A DNA stretch of 64,000 nt from Culex pipiens pallens (GCF_016801865.2 NC_068939.1:73150100-73214099); one strand, 5' to 3'; numbered from the stretch's first letter, positions 24,111 through 37,041 are shown. Numbers and translations: made by a program. The notes: a model not told the origin generated them from the sequence alone.

Positions 24111-25796
24111 GTGAAATGTTGATGGTTGATGGTTGATTGTTTATTGTAAATTGTTGAATGTTGAAAGTTGATTGTTGAAAGTTGATGGATGATAATTTAT
24201 TGATGATGGTTAATGATTTTTTTCAAGCTAATATTGATTGCTTAAAAGTTGACCTTCAACCTAAATTTCTGTTTTTGTTTAAAATGATACTAATCTAAAA
24301 CATCTAAAAGTTCCAAAAATCCATTCAACAACCCTGGACTCTTCCCCAGTCTCGCCTGTTGTTTGTTTTAGGCTAATTTTGGCAATTTTCTGTGTTTTTG
24401 CCTTTGACTTCCAAAGTGGTTCTACCTAGTCCCGTCGAGTGCGAGATTCGGAGAATTTGGCAAATAATTCCACAGACCACATCGTCGTCGTCGCGTGATG
24501 ATCGTCCCGTCCCAATCATGATGATGACGATCCGTCCTCGGTCACAAGCTCTTCACCCTGGAACGCTAGCCAGCTCAGAGAGGTCCCAGAAATCGGAGAA
24601 GGCGCCAAGCAACATGTGTTTCAAGTTCTACGATGTGAGCGCGCGCGCCGCCGCCAACGAGTTCATTTCAAGGGAAAAACTGAGGAAATTATCGGTTGGC
24701 CAAGATCTGTGGGTCGTCGTCGTCTCTGCGGTGATACTTTTGTCCGAGTGATGTGCCCTTTTGGCTTCGTGGCCAGTACGAGGTGTATTGTTTCGACGGT
24801 CCTCGGAGGGCCGACCTGGCTGATATGATGATGTCTGCAAAATGGGACCAGATGGGAGAAAGGGGTGAAATGAGTTTAGGTAATTTGTTTTTGGAACCAC
24901 TTTCTTTGTTCTTTATTAATGTAAGAGTTTATGTAATATTCAATTTAAATCATACATTCATTGCAAAGCCATCAAGTCCTTTGAAAAAATCAAAAATTCA
25001 ATAAATATATATATCCATATATTTTTGTTTTTAAATTTGTACTTCCAAAAAACCCACTTAACCCCAACCCGTATTTCGCGAGAGCATCATCATCTTTCAC
25101 TCTCCCCGTTTAAGTTATGTCGTTCCAAAAGTGCATTGTTTTGTTGCAAATCACGTGTGTTTCGCTGCGCTTCTGCTCACGAGCAGATTTGGGCGCGCTA
25201 CCCACCAAGATGAGGGCCCCCAAAAGTTGCGAAAAACCCCCCACTCCACCTTTCTCTTCCACTCTTCTCTATCACCCAGGACGCTCGAAATAATTTGATT
25301 GAATAAATTCCGAGAATTTCACCTCCATCCGTGGAATGAGCCATCGTCTTGTTGCAGAGAAATCTGCCTGCCCAGCCAGAGAAAGAGAGAAAAAAAGAGA
25401 AAAATGAGCCTCGTTATGGTTATGTGTTTGTGTGGAGCCAAACTGGGCTGGAGCCAACTCACGACGTGAGACCCTAAAAAGCCCCCCTCGTGAAATGGGA
25501 AGGGGAAGAAGACCTAAACGAGATGATGATGATCACTTTATCTTGCTAAAAAGTTGTTAATATTTGTTCGCGCCATGGATCGGAACGGATGCAGCATGAA
25601 TTGCTCAAAGTGATTTTTTGGAGTTTTATATGCTGACAATCTTTAAAAAATGTACCAGAAATTGAGAATCTTATATGACTATGCAACTCTATAGTTTTCG
25701 CAACAAAAAAAGTAAAACTTTGTTTATCGATTCCTTAAGTCCAAATAAGCCACTTTGCATCATTGGTTTCTCCATACAAATTTGGAGGCTGTCCAT
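24111..25796. other. Non-coding, single-copy-looking block
   Basis: 24330-24900 and 25060-25480 have moderate GC and low visible repetition. The longest frame (24392-24751) resembles no protein I know and has a non-ATG start. Could be intergenic or intronic. Confidence 0.35.
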
Positions 25797-25798
25797 TA

Positions 25799-26274
25799 GG
25801 GTGCCCAGAATATGGGACTTTTTCTCACAACCTCGCTCCACAAGCTGAATATTGTTCCTTGAGCTATTTTAGGACTCTGGGTCAAATATGAGCAAAATCG
25901 GTCAACATTTACCCATTGATACTTGAAGGTGAAGTTTGTATGGGAAGAATCGAAAAAAATGACAAAAAAACCAAATTTTCTTGGTTTGCACGGCCTTCTA
26001 CTTACATCCAAATATTCCCAAAAGTGAGATTCTCATTGAGAATTTAATGCTCTACAACTTTGTAGAACATACCAAAGCTGTAAAACTCGGCCCTGAGAAG
26101 TTATTAACGATTTAAAAAAGGTCATTTTTTGTAAATATGAAAAACATTTTTTTTTTCACCAGCTTTAGGCTCGGGTATCAATGGGTCAACCAATTTCGCT
26201 CAAAATTTGCACAGATGCTTAACCCAAAAATCGTTTTTCGCTTGTGCAGCAGGGGGTCATTTTTCTGGGCACCC
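25799..26274. mobile_element. TA-flanked MITE, GGGTGCCCAGAA family
   Basis: The ends are GGGTGCCCAGAATATG and, in reverse complement, GGGTGCCCAGAAAAATG. Flanked by TA at 25797-25798 and 26275-26276. 476 bp, non-coding, partly self-complementary. Confidence 0.8.
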
Positions 26275-26276
26275 TA

Positions 26277-27734
26277 CTGTCCATCGAAAAGTGCTATGCA
26301 AATATTCAAAAAATTGTATCTTAAGAAGGGATATTCTGATCGATTTGCTGTCTTCAGCAAATTTGTAGCTAGTTATATGATAACAACTATTCAGTAGTTG
26401 TATGATTAAAAGTATAAAAAAAGAAATGTACAAGGAAAAAAAATTACCATTTTTTTTATTAAATTTTCTATTACAAATACTCAATTTTGACATTTTTTCT
26501 AAAATTTATTATTTTTTTTTCATTTTTTGGTATGTTTTAGTGGACAAAAAGTGCCAACTTTTGAGCTACTTACCCCCAAATTTGTGTTTTGCCAAATCAG
26601 GAATTTCTAAAAAGGTAAATTTCCCCGAAGGAAAAGTTTATAAAATTAAATTTCGAATCAGAAAGTACGTTTATTTATTTCAGGTTAAAATTTTCAGAAA
26701 AAAATCCCTTTTTTTCGACAGTGTTCTCGACTATTTGTGAAGAAAATATATTTGGAAAACTGAAAAAAAATCTCTACAATTTTCCATTTTGTACATTGTT
26801 GACCCAATCTTTGATTGCTGATGTATGGGCTTACAAAGAATTTAAATTACGAAAAAATAGTTTTAGTATATGCTACCCATTGGGCCCTCAATTTTCAATC
26901 GATGATAGCTTGGAAACTATTGATCCGATTTTTAATGTGAAATTGTCTCAACCTTGGAAAAATATTTTCAGAACATCGATAATCACGAAAAAAAAATCCG
27001 AAAAAATTGTGCAGTTCTGGAACTTTGGTGTCTTCAGAAGAGTTGTTGCAATAGAAAGGGACCATTTTTGGGTCGCTATTCTAGTCTTGTAAAAAAATGT
27101 TGAGCTTGCAGATCCAAGCAACTTTGCCGACACTAAAATTTATCTCGCAATCTTTGCCTTCTACAACAAAATTAGAAGAAGCACTTGATTAAACCTTCAA
27201 CAATCAGTATTTTGCAATATTAATTGAGGGTTACATTTAAAGCACTAAAAAACAAACATTTTCGTTTTATATAAAGTCGATTTGGACTAAAAAGTCAAAA
27301 GTAGCAGCCATTTTAAGGTAAAAAAAATATGCAATTTTGAAACATAAACATCTCGAAAAGCGAAAGCCAAATTTAAAAATTAAAAATTAAAGATATAAAA
27401 CTGTGTCGTTTTAACATTTCACAAATTTCACTTTGCTTATGATTTGCACGTTTAAAAATATTCACAAAATATACCGCGATTTGCTGAATCAAATATTTAT
27501 AATCTTCAATTTTTTTGTTAAACGTTCAAAAGTTTTCGAAATGTCAAGTTTGCTTATAAAAATAATGTCGTTCTCATGAAACATTTCGACCGTTTTTTAA
27601 AGGTCTTATAAACATGTAAAACACAAAAGCTTATAGGACCTTTGAAAAAAAGCAGGAGATTTGTAGTTAAAATGTTTACAGGTATTCAAAAGCTATAGAA
27701 AACCTTTGGATATTTTATCGGATAAATATATTCT
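26277..27734. other. AT-rich non-coding
   Basis: No gene. Open frames of 60-123 codons here are low-complexity (Phe/Lys/Ile rich), as expected from AT-rich DNA. Confidence 0.4.
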
Positions 27735-27738
27735 TTAA

Positions 27739-28354
27739 CCCTCTACAACCCAACCCCGCCTCTAGACGGGCTTCGATTTGAAAAATCGCCAAAAATCCAT
27801 TTTTCAACCAATTTTTGATCTTCAAAAAGCATTGGAAAGAAGAACTTTTAAAATTTTGGAAAATTTTAGGGTTGGAAGTTTGACTTGTTTTATGTGACTT
27901 TGCCAAAGTTTTAAAAAATGTAATTTTTTTAGGGGTCAACTTTGGCTGTGTTTTTTACGAACATTTCCTTTACTTTAAGTAAAAAGAAGTATGCAGTAAT
28001 TTTTGTTGTGCCCCAGACTATGCCTCTACGCATTTATTTACAATTTAAATGATAATGGTTCCATTTTATAGCAGAAAATGTGTAAAACATGCAAAAAATT
28101 GAAAAAGTTACTGTAAAAACATGAAAAATTAGATAGGCAAAATGTAATGATAGGAGGTGGTAGAGTAGGCCAAATACTACGAAAAACAAACATAAACTAA
28201 ACAAGATAAATGCAAATTAAAATATTAAAAATGAAACAAGAAAAACATAAAACAAGAGAAGTAAAGTTTTTCGTAGAACAAAAGTTGCTCAAAATGACCT
28301 CCTGAACACGGGAAAAATAAAAATCTTCGAAAAAAAAATTTGGGCAGTAGAGGG
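27739..28354. mobile_element. TTAA MITE, CCCTCTAC family
   Basis: Flanked by TTAA at 27735-27738 and 28355-28358. The ends are CCCTCTACAACCCAA and, in reverse complement, CCCTCTACTGCCCAA. TTAA duplications and CCC-type ends fit piggyBac-superfamily non-autonomous elements. A single end of the same family is at 38607. Confidence 0.75.
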
Positions 28355-28572
28355 TTAAGGAATTTGAAAAGAACAATAATTGAAAATCAACTGCACCCAA
28401 AAGGCGGTCGCATGATTGTGATGCATGGCGGCATGAAAGTATATCAGAATCTGCATGAAAACTGTCCTCATGCATTTTTTGCGATATAGGGGTATGAAAT
28501 TTTTGCCCGTTACCGACAATTATCGACATTACTGACGGCTTTTTGGTTGTATTTCACAAAAAAAAACCTTAA

Positions 28573-28645
28573 CAGTACGAGGATTGAACCACCAACTTGT
28601 TGATTATTAATCCGACACGTTACCACCGCGCCATAGACGCTTGGT
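28573..28645 (-). other. tRNA-like sequence (SINE head or tRNA pseudogene)
   Basis: On the minus strand, TATGGCGCGGTGGTAACG gives an A-box-like region and GGTTCAATCC a B box about 40 bases later. The anticodon arm is poor and the acceptor ends do not pair well, so I do not call a functional tRNA. Confidence 0.5.
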
Positions 28646-28713
28646 GAAATGTGAGTTAAAGAGCACCAACATATTCTTCTCTTTGGAGTGTTGCTCGGGG
28701 ACGGGCCAGCATT

Positions 28714-28838
28714 ATCGAGAAATTAAAAAGAGAGATGTGAGCCGGTAACATGGAGTTAAACTTTCGCAACTGTCATGGTAAACTTCACAGAAGCTTAACA
28801 GAAACTTTAACTCCATGTTGCACTTTTAATTTCTCGAT
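28714..28838. repeat. ~125-bp inverted repeat (hairpin)
   Basis: ATCGAGAAATTAAAAG and AACATGGAGTTAAA on the left pair with TTTAACTCCATGTT and CTTTTAATTTCTCGAT on the right. The stem is interrupted by about 14 unpaired bases in one arm. It could be a tiny MITE. Confidence 0.65.
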
Positions 28839-29746
28839 TTGTGTTGGTAAGAACTGCAGATCGCTGACATGTTTACACGCGGGCAAAAATGATCTACGGG
28901 TTTGCTGCAAAAAATGTTATAAAATGTGACATTTTCTGCAGCAAATCCACTGTTGCAGATTTTGAGATATATTTTTCCTTTGGGTGGAACTGAGGAAAAC
29001 CCGGAAAACTATCCGTATTACCTCTTTAAAACAAATTGTCAGTTAAATAAAATTGTCTAACTGGCAAAAGCTTTGGCAAGATCAGAAAAGCAATTCAATT
29101 TTAAAAAGTTGTCCAAATTCCGTACAAATCTGTTTTATGCGAACAATTCCGTACACGAATTCCGGCCTGTTAAAAACACGCGGAAAGAGTCGTAAATCCG
29201 TACGGTAAGGAAAAATTCCGTACAGTTGGTAAACTTGAGCACTGCAAGTACTGTAAAAATGTGTTTTTCTTTAAACTCGAAATATCTTCATTTGAAAATG
29301 CAATAATAATTTTCAAGGGAAAAGTGTATAGACAAAATTCAAAAATTGCCCTCAGAATTGAGTCAATGTATCAAAATATCGATTTTTGGTCATATTTTGG
29401 GTTTGTATGATAATTTTACCTTGAACCCCAAAATATGACCAAAAATCGATCGGTAAGCCCAACAACTTTCTACAGGACAAAATAAAACGTAAAATAATTC
29501 GAAAAAAAACATTTTCCGCTTACTTTTGTTAACTTGACCACTGTGCTCTTAGTGATTCCAAATAGGTTTAATCCACAATGGAGTACCGGATTCGAGTGGA
29601 AGAAATGCCAGTTTATTCCTTAAATCGTCGCGTGTATGCTATCTTGTGATACGTCTGCTGCAAAAAGATAGGACTACAATATAAGTGCTACAAGATAGAG
29701 TTGGCAAATAATAACTTAGTTACAAAAACCAAAGATTCCGCGAAAT
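28839..29746. other. AT-rich non-coding with a 30-bp-arm hairpin
   Basis: ATCGATTTTTGGTCATATTT at 29378 pairs with its complement ending at 29450 (roughly 28-bp stem). TTCCGTAC recurs several times at 29117-29225. No gene. Confidence 0.45.
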
Positions 29747-29757
29747 AACACCGTTAA

Positions 29758-30050
29758 ATTTGGGGTGCGCCACCTCAGTCAATCCCCTGCTGCAAGGGTT
29801 GTCCCCTTGAGCTGTGATATTAGATTAAGTAATGCCTCCTTTCCTTTTACTATCCCACATCTATTAGCTATTTCGAAGGTTATTTTTGCATTTTTTTTCC
29901 TTCTCTGTCCAATTCGTTCTCCTTAGTACCAGTAAACTCTTTACCCATTTTGAACAAATCAGCTGTTGAGAGGTAGTCCATATCTCAGCTCAGGATAACA
30001 ACTGAACCTATGTAATTGTTAAAGCAACCTAATAAAATGAAATGAAATGA
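29758..30050 (+). mobile_element. Retroposon 3' end with (AAATG)n tail and 11-bp TSD
   Basis: AACACCGTTAA flanks both sides (29747-29757 and 30051-30061). The insert ends in AATAAAATGAAATGAAATGA, a short-unit tail typical of a non-LTR element. Its ~290 bp contain no coding sequence, so it is a 5'-truncated LINE 3' UTR or a SINE. Confidence 0.75.
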
Positions 30051-30061
30051 AACACCGTTAA

Positions 30062-31464
30062 TTTACTAAACCAAATAGCCTACTAAAACTGTTTTTTAAG
30101 ACAATAAAAAAACAATTCCGCCAACTCACACAACAGTTGCCCGACCACTCTTAGATTTCTGTGAAACTTTGCGCTAAGAGTAAATTTTGGTCCTTGATCA
30201 CGAATCCAAGGTTAATTTTTGGATATTTCAAATATTGTTCAAAGTTTATATAGACCACTCTCCCATTCCGAAAAGTCGAATTTAAACCACATCTAGAATT
30301 TCAATACTTTTCCGCATCCTTCCAGCATCACCTTAACATGCTACTTGACTAACATAACACACGCTCACGGGGTACCAATGATTACGAACTAAAACCATTC
30401 CTCCGGGGTCCGGAGTCTGCTGCTGGACCATTTTCGCAGGCTGCTGGCGCGACGACTCCGGCCCGGTGGTAGTTAAATTCCCTGAACGAGGCTTCCCTTA
30501 ACTATAGCAATCGACTGGCCCAGCTCGACAGACTGACGAGCGGACTTCGCCTGGACGAGGGAGACCTCCGGGAAAATCCGAGCCCGCGAACATTGGACCA
30601 CCAACATTTCAATAATTCATTTTTATATCTTTACATCGAAATTTTCTCAGGTTTTTTGGTCTGTGTTTAACTTGACTCTTCTGGCGCTTTGTTTTTGTCT
30701 TCAACTTAACTCCTTCTTTTTAACTGTTTTTTTTTTTTTTGTTGTTGTCTACCCCTTCTCACAACTCATTCTTCATCACATTTTATGAGGCAATTTTCGT
30801 TTCATTCCTCCTCATCCTTCTCCACCCAGCTGCACTGATTCATCATCTTTCTCTCCAAAGTCCTTTCAGGTTGTGATACTTCACGCGCCTGATTCAGCCA
30901 GCCAGATATCACTTTTCTGGAGGCCCCTTTTCTGGAAGAGAGCTCCCAAATTGATGCTTTTGATGCTGGCTGCTGGCGGCCACCAACATCAATGATATGC
31001 GTGTGTAAATATCTTCATCAAGTGCGCGTGATTCGACGACGATGACGACGACGACGAAGAAAGACATGCAGTCAAGTTATTAAATTATGATTGTCACGAT
31101 CGATCGATCCATTTTCAACTGGAGGGAATGCGGGTGAGGTTTGAGCGATGTAAGGGTTTCTTGTGACAACTGATTTGAACGAGACATTTTAAATCCTTTA
31201 AAAAAATATGAAAGCATAGATGTTGAAGCACAATCTTCTGTAATTAATTAAATTTTCTGCATTATCGTTGAAATCAATTTATGAGAATTATGGTTTTTTA
31301 ACTAAGTTATTATGTGACAACTCTGAAAGAAAAAAGTAAATTTTGCAATACTATTTTCTTACGAATTTAGAAAATGTGTTTATGCTCAACCATTATTAAG
31401 CTAAAGGAGTATGGACAACAAACTATATTTAAAATTTGAAGCATATTTTTTTGTAATTTTCACA
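30062..31464. other. Non-coding; GC-richer single-copy-looking block
   Basis: 30390-30620 and 30780-31100 are the least repeat-like DNA in the left half of the window. A (GAC)n microsatellite lies near 31035-31062. No frame supports a gene; non-coding conserved sequence is possible but cannot be judged from one genome. Confidence 0.35.
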
Positions 31465-31832
31465 CACAGCAAATAAAGTAGTAATCCAGCAGCGTGTAAA
31501 AGGCCTGGGTGTAAAATAAATTTTGCATTATTTTATGAAATTCTGTGTAATATTACACCCTGAAATATGTAGCCCATCAGTATGGGAAACCTACTTGACC
31601 GTAATGTCAAGCTCATATATGCGTTTATCCTTACAGCTGTTCATCGGTCTGATGGCCGAGTGGGCTAAGGCGCCAGTCCTTACTGTTGGTGCTGGGTTTG
31701 AATCCCGTCGGTTGCAACTTTTTTTTGTGTTTGCAAAAATTGTACATGCAGTGTGTAATATTAAGTGTTTATTTTGACGAAAGTGATGTGCATGCTTTTG
31801 CATGCGATTTTACCATCGGATTTTTTGCTGTG
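31465..31832 (+). mobile_element. MITE carrying a tRNA-Leu-like core, copy 1
   Basis: The 368-bp element starts CACAGCAAATAAAG and ends, in reverse complement, CACAGCAAAAAATCC. In the middle (about 31650-31725) is a tRNA-Leu-like sequence with A box TGGCCGAGTGGGCTAAGGCG, the Leu-like GGCGCCAG and B box GGTTTGAATCC, but no proper variable arm. An inverted copy of the same length is at 32274-32641. Flanking TA is not preserved here. Confidence 0.75.
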
Positions 31833-32273
31833 CAGCCATCTATAAAAAGTAAGCAGTAGATATTTTCCTCTTAAATCTCAATATATTTGAGCTCTGAATT
31901 TAGTGGCATTTAACGCTCTGCCGAACAATTGACGATTAGTTTAAATGTTTAAAAAAATATAAATATCTAATATTTTGTCATCCCATCATCAGTTTTTTTC
32001 CCTCGGTACAGTTAATGGGAAGGGAAATGAAGAAAAACACTTTATTTCAAATTTGGCTTGTTTTTAAATATTTTCAACCATGAATAATCACAAGTTTCTT
32101 ATGACTTTGTAAAAGAATGCAAAATATCTAAAAAAAAATGATAAACACTGTTTGCAATTTCCTGAGATTTTTTTTTTTCAATATATTACCGGATTTTAAA
32201 GTGATAGCAATGAAAGTTTGTTCATTAAAATACATTAAACAATTATCAAAGTCTGCTCAAATTCCAGTACCTA
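31833..32273. other. Spacer between the inverted MITE pair
   Basis: AT-rich, no features recognised. Confidence 0.4.
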
Positions 32274-32641
32274 CACAGCAAAAAATCCGATGGTAAAATC
32301 GCATGCATAAGCATGCACATTACCGTCGTCAAAAAAGACACTTAATAATAAGTTAATATTACACACTGCATGTTAAATTTTTGTAAACACAAAAAAAATT
32401 GCAACCGACGGGATTCAAACCCACCACCAAAAGTAAGGACTGGCGCCTTAGCCCACTCGGCCATCAGATCGATGAAAAATGGAAAGGATAAACGCTTGAC
32501 ATTTCGGTCAAGTAGGATTTCCATACTGATGGGCTACATATTTCAGAGTGTAAAATTACATAAAATTGCATAAAATAATGCAATACTTATTTTACACCCA
32601 GGCCTTTTACACGCAGCTGGATTACTACATTTTTAGCTGTG
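32274..32641 (-). mobile_element. MITE carrying a tRNA-Leu-like core, copy 2
   Basis: Inverted relative to copy 1, also 368 bp, flanked by TA at 32272-32273 and 32642-32643. The tRNA-Leu-like core (about 32400-32470, minus strand) keeps both the A and B boxes. The two copies plus the 441-bp spacer can form a large cruciform. Confidence 0.75.
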
Positions 32642-32990
32642 TACTTCGGAAATGTCCAATACGAGGCAAGGTTGGATTGTAGAGAATTAAATAAATGAAT
32701 GTTTTGAAATCAATTAAATTTCTACCTAATGATTTTTTCTTAGATTTTTGTTAAGGAAATCCCAAAAAATAATGATCATACTATCAACACGGCACAAAAA
32801 ATGGTAATAATGCATCCAGGAATTTTGACAGTTTGTGTCAGAAAAAGTGTGCATTTCTAAAAAATGTACCTCTAAAAATGTGTATTGTTTTCTTTTAAAT
32901 TCAATTTAACTTGTTCCACATAATGTGAGGAAAAACTACATCTAAAAGAGGTAATATTCAACAATCTAATTTGTCAACCTTCCTTAACTT
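32642..32990. other. AT-rich; fragments of the adjacent MITE family
   Basis: 32840-32985 contains words shared with 32994-33257 (AAAGAGGTAATATTCAAC, AAAGTGTGCATTT-like), so it is a broken relative. Confidence 0.45.
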
Positions 32991-32993
32991 TAA

Positions 32994-33257
32994 CACAGTA
33001 AAAAAGTGTGTAAATTTCGAAGCTGTAATTTCGGAAGGTTGAATATTACTTCTTTTATGATGTAATTTTACCTCAATTTAGACTGAAAAAGTGAAAGTTC
33101 AATTTACACCAGAAAAGTGGTAAAATTACACATTTTCAGAGATAAAATTAAACATTTTTTCTGACATAAAAAATTATAAATAAAATTACATGATAAAAGA
33201 GGTAATATTCAACTTTCCAAAAGTACACCTTCCAAATTTACACATAGTTTTACTGTG
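32994..33257. mobile_element. MITE with CACAGTAAAA ends and ~75-bp inverted repeats
   Basis: The left end CACAGTAAAAAAGTGTGTAA pairs with the right end, whose reverse complement starts CACAGTAAAACTATGTGTAA. Similarity extends about 75 bp inward through TTGAATATTACYTCTTTTAT. Related broken copies lie around 3640-3830 and 34310-34390. Confidence 0.7.
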
Positions 33258-33259
33258 TA

Positions 33260-34814
33260 GAAAAGGAGAAAAATGTTACTTGCTGATGTAATTGTACTCA
33301 GTTTCAGATGGTTTAATTAGGCCCATATATTTTACAAAGATTTTGTCCCTTCCCCCACCCCGCTTCAAAGTTGGCCGAAAAATCAAGGGGCACATTTTTT
33401 TAACTCCAAAATTTCAATGAAACTTGAAGTCTATCAACTGAAAACAATCATAAATGGATTTTTCTCCATTGATAATCTTTTTTTTCGTAAAATTGCGATG
33501 ACTCGTGATGGTTATAAGCAAACCCATTATGTTTATGTATCAAATTCTTTGAAATTGTCTGCTCTACTACTTTGTACAGCATTGTTACGCTCTAAAAAAT
33601 AACCCTGCAAAGTTACTTTAAAATGAAATAAAAATAAACCATTCTGGGTTATTGCAGATTCGAAAAGTATAATAAATATCCCTAAAAATGACATGCTCAA
33701 AAAAAAATTACAGTTGAGTAACGAAAAATTGTAGTTTTTAAACATTTTCTGTGTTTTTTAATGAAAAATACGTTTTTCGGAATTTTAAGTACACCATCAA
33801 ATCGGGCGTACAATTTTACATAAAAGTCTCTTGCACACCAAATTTCCATCTCATCACCTGTTCAGACTGCAAATTATTGAAAAACACCTCTTTTTTTGCA
33901 TGTTCGAAAATGAAAGGGGTCGTACCGCCCCGTCGTCACGGGATATCAAAAAACGGATCAGGGACAAAAGTTACCTACTAGGACAAATTTCACGCAAATC
34001 GAAGAGGGGTCGGGGAACTGTGAGTTGGCGGAGAATTACCCAACTAGAATACATATACGTCAAATTCTAGTTCCTCAAAAGATATAAGAACCACGAAAAA
34101 ATGTTTTTTTGGACAGTGTCCAAATAGTCGACCCATAAACTCCTCTAAACTCTCCAAATGGGGACCCATAAACTACTCTAAACTGATTTAGAATTTTTAA
34201 ATCCAAGATGGCGACCAAAATGTCGGTGATGACAAATTGAAAAATGGCATTACCCCTTAAGACAAAGTTTCACGCAAATCGAAGAGGGGTCGGGGCAACT
34301 GCTGCGTGAGTTGCACAGTGAAAAATAATGTAAATTTTGGAAGGTGTAATTTTACCACAATTTAGACTGAAAAAGTGACATGTAATTTAGCCATGAAACG
34401 ATAGAGTAAGTAAAAGTAGGCAGTTAAAAAAATCAAAAAGAGATTGGAACATTATTACTTTTTCTTAGTATGAATGTGCAATTCCTTTTTTGATGGAAAC
34501 AAATTAGGCCTTTTAGTTTGGGAAAAATTATGTTCATAGTTTATTGATGCTTTTGATAGTAGCATAACGGTAATTATAACTGTAAAACAATTTGTTTTAC
34601 CTTTTGTTTTGAAAATCAGGCTTTAAATTTAAGATTTAGTTTCTTTTCCAAAAAGAGAATTGAAATTAATGCAACAAAATAAATATCCAGGAAAAAATGT
34701 TTCAAATTCTGAATCCCAAACCCTCACTATCAATCATCATTTCAACTAACCCCAACCAAAGCTTTACCATTAATAAAGAGTCTGAAAATTCCAAGTTATT
34801 GTTTCATTTATATT
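33260..34814. other. AT-rich non-coding with a local duplication
   Basis: TTTCACGCAAATCGAAGAGG is present at about 33988 and 34267 with similar surroundings. 34310-34390 is a fragment of the CACAGTAAAA MITE family. No gene. Confidence 0.45.
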
Positions 34815-37038
34815 GAGTAATTCTCGCTGAAAGTGGACCACTATTTACACAAGGTGCTCAAAAATCAAAAGCAATGTACTTTTCCAATAGCCCCCACCAA
34901 GTTATGAATGAAACCATGTTTGGTTGGTTAAATTTGTCCTCACCTCGGCGCCACAAAGCTAAAACATTTTTTTAAATTGGTAATTTTTTGACTTAGGCGC
35001 GTCTACAAAATTGCTAATAACTTTGCAAAACTTCAACGAACCATTGATGTTTAGGGGTGTTTTGGAAAGGAAATGAGCAGAGCTTTCGAATGCACTTGTC
35101 AGAAAAATACCGTTCCATACATTTTTTAGCCACAAATCACCAATGTATTTTTAAAAGTCATTTTTGAAGGCCGGCGCCCCGCTTTATCGAAAAACTGACA
35201 AATCCATTCGAAAGCTGAGACGATTTCACATTAAGGACCAATAAATTTAAGGTGTATGTTCCTCCTATCTTTTTTAATCTTATTTTGACTCTGCGAGCGC
35301 AGCGCTCCGTTCGCATTTCGGGCACCCAAAATGTTGCAATTTGCTTGAATCATTTTAAGGTTTTGTCAAAAAATATAGGTGGTCACTTTTTAAATGATAG
35401 TTTATTGTCCAAGGATCAAAATGCACTTTCGATAACTGACCAATATTTATGTTTTTGGGTTCTTCCAGGCAATTTAAGTCGAAAAATTGTTTTTTCTTGT
35501 AAAATGCTCACTTACAATTGGGTGGACTTTATTTCAGTAGAACTAATGAATGTAGCATGTAGGAAATTCTCTACGAACATTTTTATCTAAAAGAAAACGT
35601 TATTTCGATACTCCAGTGCCAAGATATTTAAGTTTTAGTGAGAAAAAAAAGTGCCAATTTTACAAATTTCTCGGAATCAACAACAACGGCCTATTATTTA
35701 CATGCGGCATATGTTTTGGAGGCCAGAGTATGGTTTCTTATAGTTATTTCGGTCGCTGAATTCGGATCTGGAATCAAATTTCAGATTAACAGTTAAATTT
35801 GGAGCCACGCCCAAAAGTTATTTGCGGTAATATGCTGTAATTTTAAGCTAGTGAATTCGGTCATATTTCATCTTTCGCTCACCTTTAATTGATATTTTAC
35901 TCACGGATTTTTTTTATGGAGATTGTTTTTTTCAACTTCTGATTGTTTTGATAGGCCTCGTGGCGCGGAGGCTTCGGATGCCGATCCCTAAGTGGCTATG
36001 GGGAATACACGCAAATAATATTTGAGCGTGGCAAAAAAATATATGTGCACTGTTCATCTGAAATTTGATTCCAGATCCGAATTCAGCGACCAAAATAACT
36101 ATAAGAAACCATACTCTGGCCTCCAAAACATATGCCGCATGTAAATAATAGGCCGTGCTTTTTAATTCTGAGAAATTTGTAAAATTGGCCTTTTTTTCTC
36201 ACTAAAACTTAAATATTTTGGCATTGGAGTATCGTAATTATGTTTTCTTTTAGAGAAAAATGTTCGTGGTGAAATTTCCTACACGCTACATTCATTAGTT
36301 CTACTGAAAAAAGTCCACCCAATTGTAAGTAAGCATTTTACAAAAAAATAAGTAAAAAAAAAACAATTTTTCGACATTAAATTGCCTGGAAGAACCCCAA
36401 AACATAAATATTGGTCAATTATCGAAAGTGCATTTTAATCCTTTGACAATAAACTATCAAATAAAAGTGAGCACCTATATTTTTTGACAAAACCTTTAAA
36501 TGGGGTAAGCAAATTGCAACATTTTGGGTGCCCGAAATGCGAACGGAGCGCTGCGCTCGCAGAATCAAAATTAGATTAAAAAAGATAGGAGGAACATACA
36601 CCTTAGATTTATTGGTCCTTAATGTGAAATCGTCTCAGCTTTCGAATGGATTTGTCAGTTTTTCGATAAAGCGGGGCGCCGGCCTTCAAAAATGACTTTT
36701 AAAAATACATTGGTGTTTTGTGGCAAAAAAATGTATGCAACAGTATTTTTCTGACAAGTGCATTCGAAAGCTCTGCTCATTTCCTTTCCAAAACACCCCT
36801 AAACATCAAGGGTTCGTTGAAGTTTTGCAAAGTTATTAGCAATTTTGTAGGCGCGCCTAAGTCAAAAAATTACCAATTAAAAAAAATGATTTAGCTTCGT
36901 GGCGCCGAGGTGAGGACAAATTCAACCAACCAAACATGGTTTCATTCATAACTTGGTGGAGGCTATTGGAAAAGTACATTGCTTTTGATTTTTGAGCACC
37001 TTGTGTAAATAGTGGTCCACTTTCAGCGAGAATTACTC
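34815..37038. mobile_element. 2.2-kb foldback element
   Basis: The ends are GAGTAATTCTCGCTGAAA (34815-34832) and its exact complement (37021-37038). The arms of about 970-980 bp (34815-35786 and 36056-37038) are near-identical throughout. Possible 3-bp duplication ATT on each side. The ~270-bp loop contains a SINE-like tRNA half. The 112- and 60-codon frames in the arms are mirror shadows of each other, not genes. Confidence 0.8.
35953..36004 (+). other. Truncated tRNA-like SINE head in the foldback loop
   Basis: GGCCTCGTGGCGCGGAGGCT, then CGGATGCCGATCCC, matches the first ~50 bases of the SINE head at 393-615, but the B box is absent. Confidence 0.5.
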
Positions 37039-37041
37039 ATT

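Noticed and set aside
31650..31725. Functional tRNA-Leu gene
   Set aside because: The variable arm expected of a tRNA-Leu is missing, the acceptor stem pairs poorly, and the sequence is embedded in a repeated MITE.
35252..36601. 112- and 60-codon frames on opposite strands
   Set aside because: They are the two mirror arms of one foldback element and have no independent coding evidence.
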